Assembly (NCBI GenBank): GCA_965228005.1
Contig: CBDDGV010000004.1
Location: 1,054,001 to 1,118,000 of the forward strand
Reading direction: 5' to 3'
DNA: 64,000 nucleotides
Origin: JBCCXZ01 sp965228005
GTDB taxonomy: Bacteria > Planctomycetota > Planctomycetia > Pirellulales > Lacipirellulaceae
The notes under the pieces: model-generated
Seen by the model: the letters and a program-made list of their open reading frames with translations, nothing else
What the model was told of the DNA's origin: nothing
Databases searched by the model: none
Part shown: positions 61,582 through 64,000 of the stretch, one piece after another
How the letters are laid out: each line of letters begins with the position of its first letter
How positions within the stretch are numbered: position 1 is the first letter of the stretch
Made by a program: the position numbers and the translations under genes

Positions 61582-63678
61582 ATGGCGATGGACCCCTACG
61601 CCCCGTGCCCGTGCGGCAGCGGAAAGAAGCTGAAGTTCTGCTGCTCCGACATCGCCGACGACATCGAGAAGGTCTACAAGAAGATCGAGGGCGACCAGCC
61701 CCAGGCAGCGCTCAAGCAGGTAGAGTCGCTGCTGGCCGCGAAGCCGGACCGCGCTTCGTTGATCGACCTGAAGGCCTCGCTCGAGTTGTCGCTGAAGAAG
61801 CTCGACGCGGCGCGCGAGACGATCGTCCGGTTCATGCTCTCGCACCCCGATAGCCCGGCGGCGCAGGCGCAGTCGGCCATCCTCGAGGCCTCGACCGGGC
61901 ACGGTCGGAAGGGCATCGCCCCGCTGCAGAACGCGTTGGAACTGCTCAGCGACGCGATGCCGCAGCGGGTGCTCGAAGCCGTGGGGGCCGTGGGGCACGC
62001 CTTGCTGATGGACGGAGACGTCTTTGCCGCCCGCGGGCACCTGCTGTTGTACGCGGGCATCTCGCCGGAGAAGGACAACGCCGCGCTCGACCTGCTGCTG
62101 CGGTTGAACCTCGAATCGGGGCTGCCGCTGCTCTTGCGGCAGGAGTACTTCCTGAAGCCTGCCCCCGACGGGGTGGAGTGGAAGCCGGAGTACGACGAGG
62201 TTGCGGTGCTCAGCGGCCGCGGGCTCTGGCGGGGCGCCGAGCAGAAGCTCGCCGAGCTTTCCGCCAAGCACACCGGAGCGCCGGAGTTGGTCTACGGCCT
62301 GGCACTCGTGCGGGGGTGGCTGGGCGACGCCGCCGGCTTGGCCCAGGGCATGCACGATTACGCCCGCATGGAAGTACCCCGCCAAGAGGCCGTCGAGGCC
62401 GAGGCGCTCGCGCAGCTGGTCGACCCGTCGATCAAGGAGCCGTCGTTCGGCATGGTGAAGCGCGGGTACGACGTTCCCGACGCGGACGCGCTCAACGAAG
62501 CGTTGACCGCCGACTCTCGCATCGAGCCGTACGACCTCACCGAGCAAGAGCTGGGGGATCAGGCGACGCGACCGCGGGCTTCGTTCATCCTGCTCGACCG
62601 AGAGCCGGTGGAACCCGGTGTGGAGCTGGGGATCGACGACGTTCCGAACGTGGTCGCGTTCCTCTCGTTGTACGGCAAACGCACCGACCGCGACGCACGC
62701 GTGGAGATGACGACCGACGCAGGGGAACTGCTGGACCGCTCCGCCTCCCTGCTGACCGAGATCGCGGGCAACGAGCTGGGCGACGCCGGCGAGGACGAGG
62801 TCTTGGCCGAGAAGTCGCACGCGGAGGGGGCGTTGAGTTGGCGGTGGCGGCTTCCGGAGCGGACGCCGATGGAGGTGCGTCAGCGGCTGCTTGCCGAGCG
62901 GCGTCGGCGGGCGCTCCTCTCCGACTGGCCCCACAGCCCGCTGGGCGCATTGCAGGGGAAGACGGCCGACGAGGCGCGGGGGGACGAAGAGTCGTCCGTG
63001 GCACTGGAGGCGTGTGTGCTGCTGCTGGAGCAAGCCTCGAGCGACCCCGACGAGCTGCCGCTGTTCGATGAGCTGCGGGAGCAGTTGGGCCTCGCCGCTG
63101 TGGAGGGTGTAGCCGCGGACTCCGGCGGCGAGGCGCCGCTGAGCCGGTTCACGCGGTACGACGCCGCCGGGGCGAGCGTGGAGCAGTTGCTCGCGGTGCT
63201 GCAGCGGGCTTCATTGGGCGGCGCTTCGGTCGCCGCTTTGCTCGCGGCCCGCGCGTTGGTCGCCCGCTCCGGCGACGCCGGCGAGGCGGACCTGTCCGCG
63301 GCATTCCGTCAGGCGATCCGCCTCGAGCCGAGCCCGACGCGGGCGCGGGAGCACGCGGAAGCCGCGATCGCCTGGTCGGAGGCAAGGGGACGCTCGGCCG
63401 GAGAGTTCCGCGTCGCCCTACTCGAAGTGGCGATCAGCGGGGGTGACGTCGAGCAACTCGAGCGGACCTTGCAGGAAATCCGCGAGAAGCACGCCGGAGA
63501 GGCGGAGATTGCCGAGGCGGCTTACCGGGTGTTGTTCTCGGCGGGCCTGATCCCGCCGGAGCAGGCGGCTCCCTCCGGCGCTGGACCTGAGGCGGACCGG
63601 AGCGGGGTGTGGACGCCGGGGCAAGAGCCCGCACCGAACGGCGGAGAAGAAAAATCGGGGCTGTGGTTGCCGAGCTGA
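61582..63678 (+). CDS. SEC-C-motif protein with helical repeats
   Basis: 698 residues. N-terminus MAMDPYAPCPCGSGKKLKFCC is a SEC-C zinc motif (CxC...CC), the same as in SecA's tail. The rest is helical: residues 30-350 resemble TPR units (ALKQVESLLAAKPDRASLIDLKASLELSLKKLDAARET), and the middle and C-terminal parts are Ala/Glu-rich, with RLEPSPTRAREHAEAAIAWSEARGRS. Such SEC-C/TPR proteins may act in translation or protein quality control; unproven. Its TGA overlaps the ribD start by one base. Confidence 0.8.
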   Translation: MAMDPYAPCPCGSGKKLKFCCSDIADDIEKVYKKIEGDQPQAALKQVESLLAAKPDRASLIDLKASLELSLKKLDAARETIVRFMLSHPDSPAAQAQSAILEASTGHGRKGIAPLQNALELLSDAMPQRVLEAVGAVGHALLMDGDVFAARGHLLLYAGISPEKDNAALDLLLRLNLESGLPLLLRQEYFLKPAPDGVEWKPEYDEVAVLSGRGLWRGAEQKLAELSAKHTGAPELVYGLALVRGWLGDAAGLAQGMHDYARMEVPRQEAVEAEALAQLVDPSIKEPSFGMVKRGYDVPDADALNEALTADSRIEPYDLTEQELGDQATRPRASFILLDREPVEPGVELGIDDVPNVVAFLSLYGKRTDRDARVEMTTDAGELLDRSASLLTEIAGNELGDAGEDEVLAEKSHAEGALSWRWRLPERTPMEVRQRLLAERRRRALLSDWPHSPLGALQGKTADEARGDEESSVALEACVLLLEQASSDPDELPLFDELREQLGLAAVEGVAADSGGEAPLSRFTRYDAAGASVEQLLAVLQRASLGGASVAALLAARALVARSGDAGEADLSAAFRQAIRLEPSPTRAREHAEAAIAWSEARGRSAGEFRVALLEVAISGGDVEQLERTLQEIREKHAGEAEIAEAAYRVLFSAGLIPPEQAAPSGAGPEADRSGVWTPGQEPAPNGGEEKSGLWLPS

Positions 63679-64000
63679 TGCCGCTGAGCGATTTCGATCG
63701 GACGCAGATGCGGCGGGCGGTCGAACTGGCCCGCCAAGGCGAGGGGTACGTAGAGCCCAACCCGATGGTGGGCTGCGTGCTGGCGCAGGGCGAGACGGTC
63801 GTGGGCGAGGGGTGGCACCAACGTTTTGGGATGCCGCACGCGGAGGCGGAGGCGATCCGGGTCGCCGGAGACTCGGCCCGCGGCGCCACCGCGTACGTGA
63901 CGCTGGAGCCCTGCGCACACCAAGGGAAGACGCCGCCCTGCGCGGATGCCCTGCTGTCGGCGGGAGTCGAGCGCGTGGTGATCGGTCAGCGCGACCCGAA
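63678..64000 (+). CDS. ribD: Riboflavin biosynthesis deaminase/reductase (5' part, runs off the window)
   Basis: The first ~107 residues from ATG 63678. Deaminase domain of RibD: RAVELARQGEGYVEPNPMVGCVLAQG, the zinc site His54-Ala55-Glu56 (MPHAEAEAI), and TLEPCAHQGKTPPC (Cys79 and Cys88), all intact. RibD deaminates and then reduces the pyrimidine from GTP cyclohydrolase II. The reductase half is beyond the window. Start overlaps the previous stop by one base (TGATG), implying co-translation. Confidence 0.95.
   Translation, partial: MPLSDFDRTQMRRAVELARQGEGYVEPNPMVGCVLAQGETVVGEGWHQRFGMPHAEAEAIRVAGDSARGATAYVTLEPCAHQGKTPPCADALLSAGVERVVIGQRDP

Overview
The window is high-GC chromosomal DNA from a planctomycete, most likely a member of the Pirellulales (Lacipirellulaceae-like). 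The evidence is a type IV pilin-like DUF1559 protein at the left edge, five exported proteins ending in PEP-CTERM sorting tails (two also carrying dockerin-like calcium-binding repeats), a BBP7-type outer-membrane barrel, paired DUF3299 proteins, and many short secreted proteins of planctomycete style. No rRNA, tRNA, CRISPR array or phage is visible. Genus-level assignment is inference.

Layout. 1-16.9 kb: DUF1559 fragment, purH, an exported S41 protease, a Lys-rich acidic protein, a TPR protein, sdhC-sdhA (no sdhB beside them), a PEP-CTERM protein, a HxlR regulator divergent from a 4Fe-4S/SCP2 protein and a reductase, and a large DUF5060-type putative glycosidase. 16.9-19.7 kb: an accessory island of palindromic repeats and, within it, integron gene cassettes with two well-formed attC sites but no integrase. 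One cassette gene is an SMI1/KNR4 (SUKH) protein, one is an unknown protein, and a third is cut by a palindromic repeat insertion. 19.7-31.3 kb: universal stress protein, MscS channel, scpB, rpe, a phosphoglycerate-mutase-like protein lacking its catalytic histidines, accD, a Ser/Thr kinase, a Cys-dependent phosphatase, the cysH-rrf2 pair, two small secreted proteins, rsmE and an ExeA-like ATPase. A ~145-bp element with conserved ends and a variable, apparently covarying hairpin lies immediately after the stop codons of both mscS and the ExeA-like gene.

31.5-35 kb: three PEP-CTERM genes in tandem, each followed by a strong hairpin; two are paralogues. 35-44 kb: the classical translation cluster thrS-infC-rpmI-rplT-pheS-pheT, with infC apparently starting at ATC behind an ideal Shine-Dalgarno and a short pheT lacking the inserted tRNA-binding OB fold, then an acyl-CoA synthetase. 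44-51 kb: a coiled-coil protein, then a reverse-strand cluster of ABC ATPase, FtsX-like permease, a large exported protein and two DUF3299 proteins, reminiscent of the MacB-like/DUF3299 zinc-linked loci of Pseudomonas and Vibrio. 51-64 kb: a possible structured RNA with terminator before folC, a second S41 protease, an MMPL/RND transporter, BBP7 barrel, transaldolase, a SEC-C/TPR-like protein and the start of ribD.

The most notable content is the integrase-less integron array at 17.65-19.2 kb. Each complete cassette has ends that are exact reverse complements of each other (9 and 10 bp), the signature of cassettes excised and inserted as circles.
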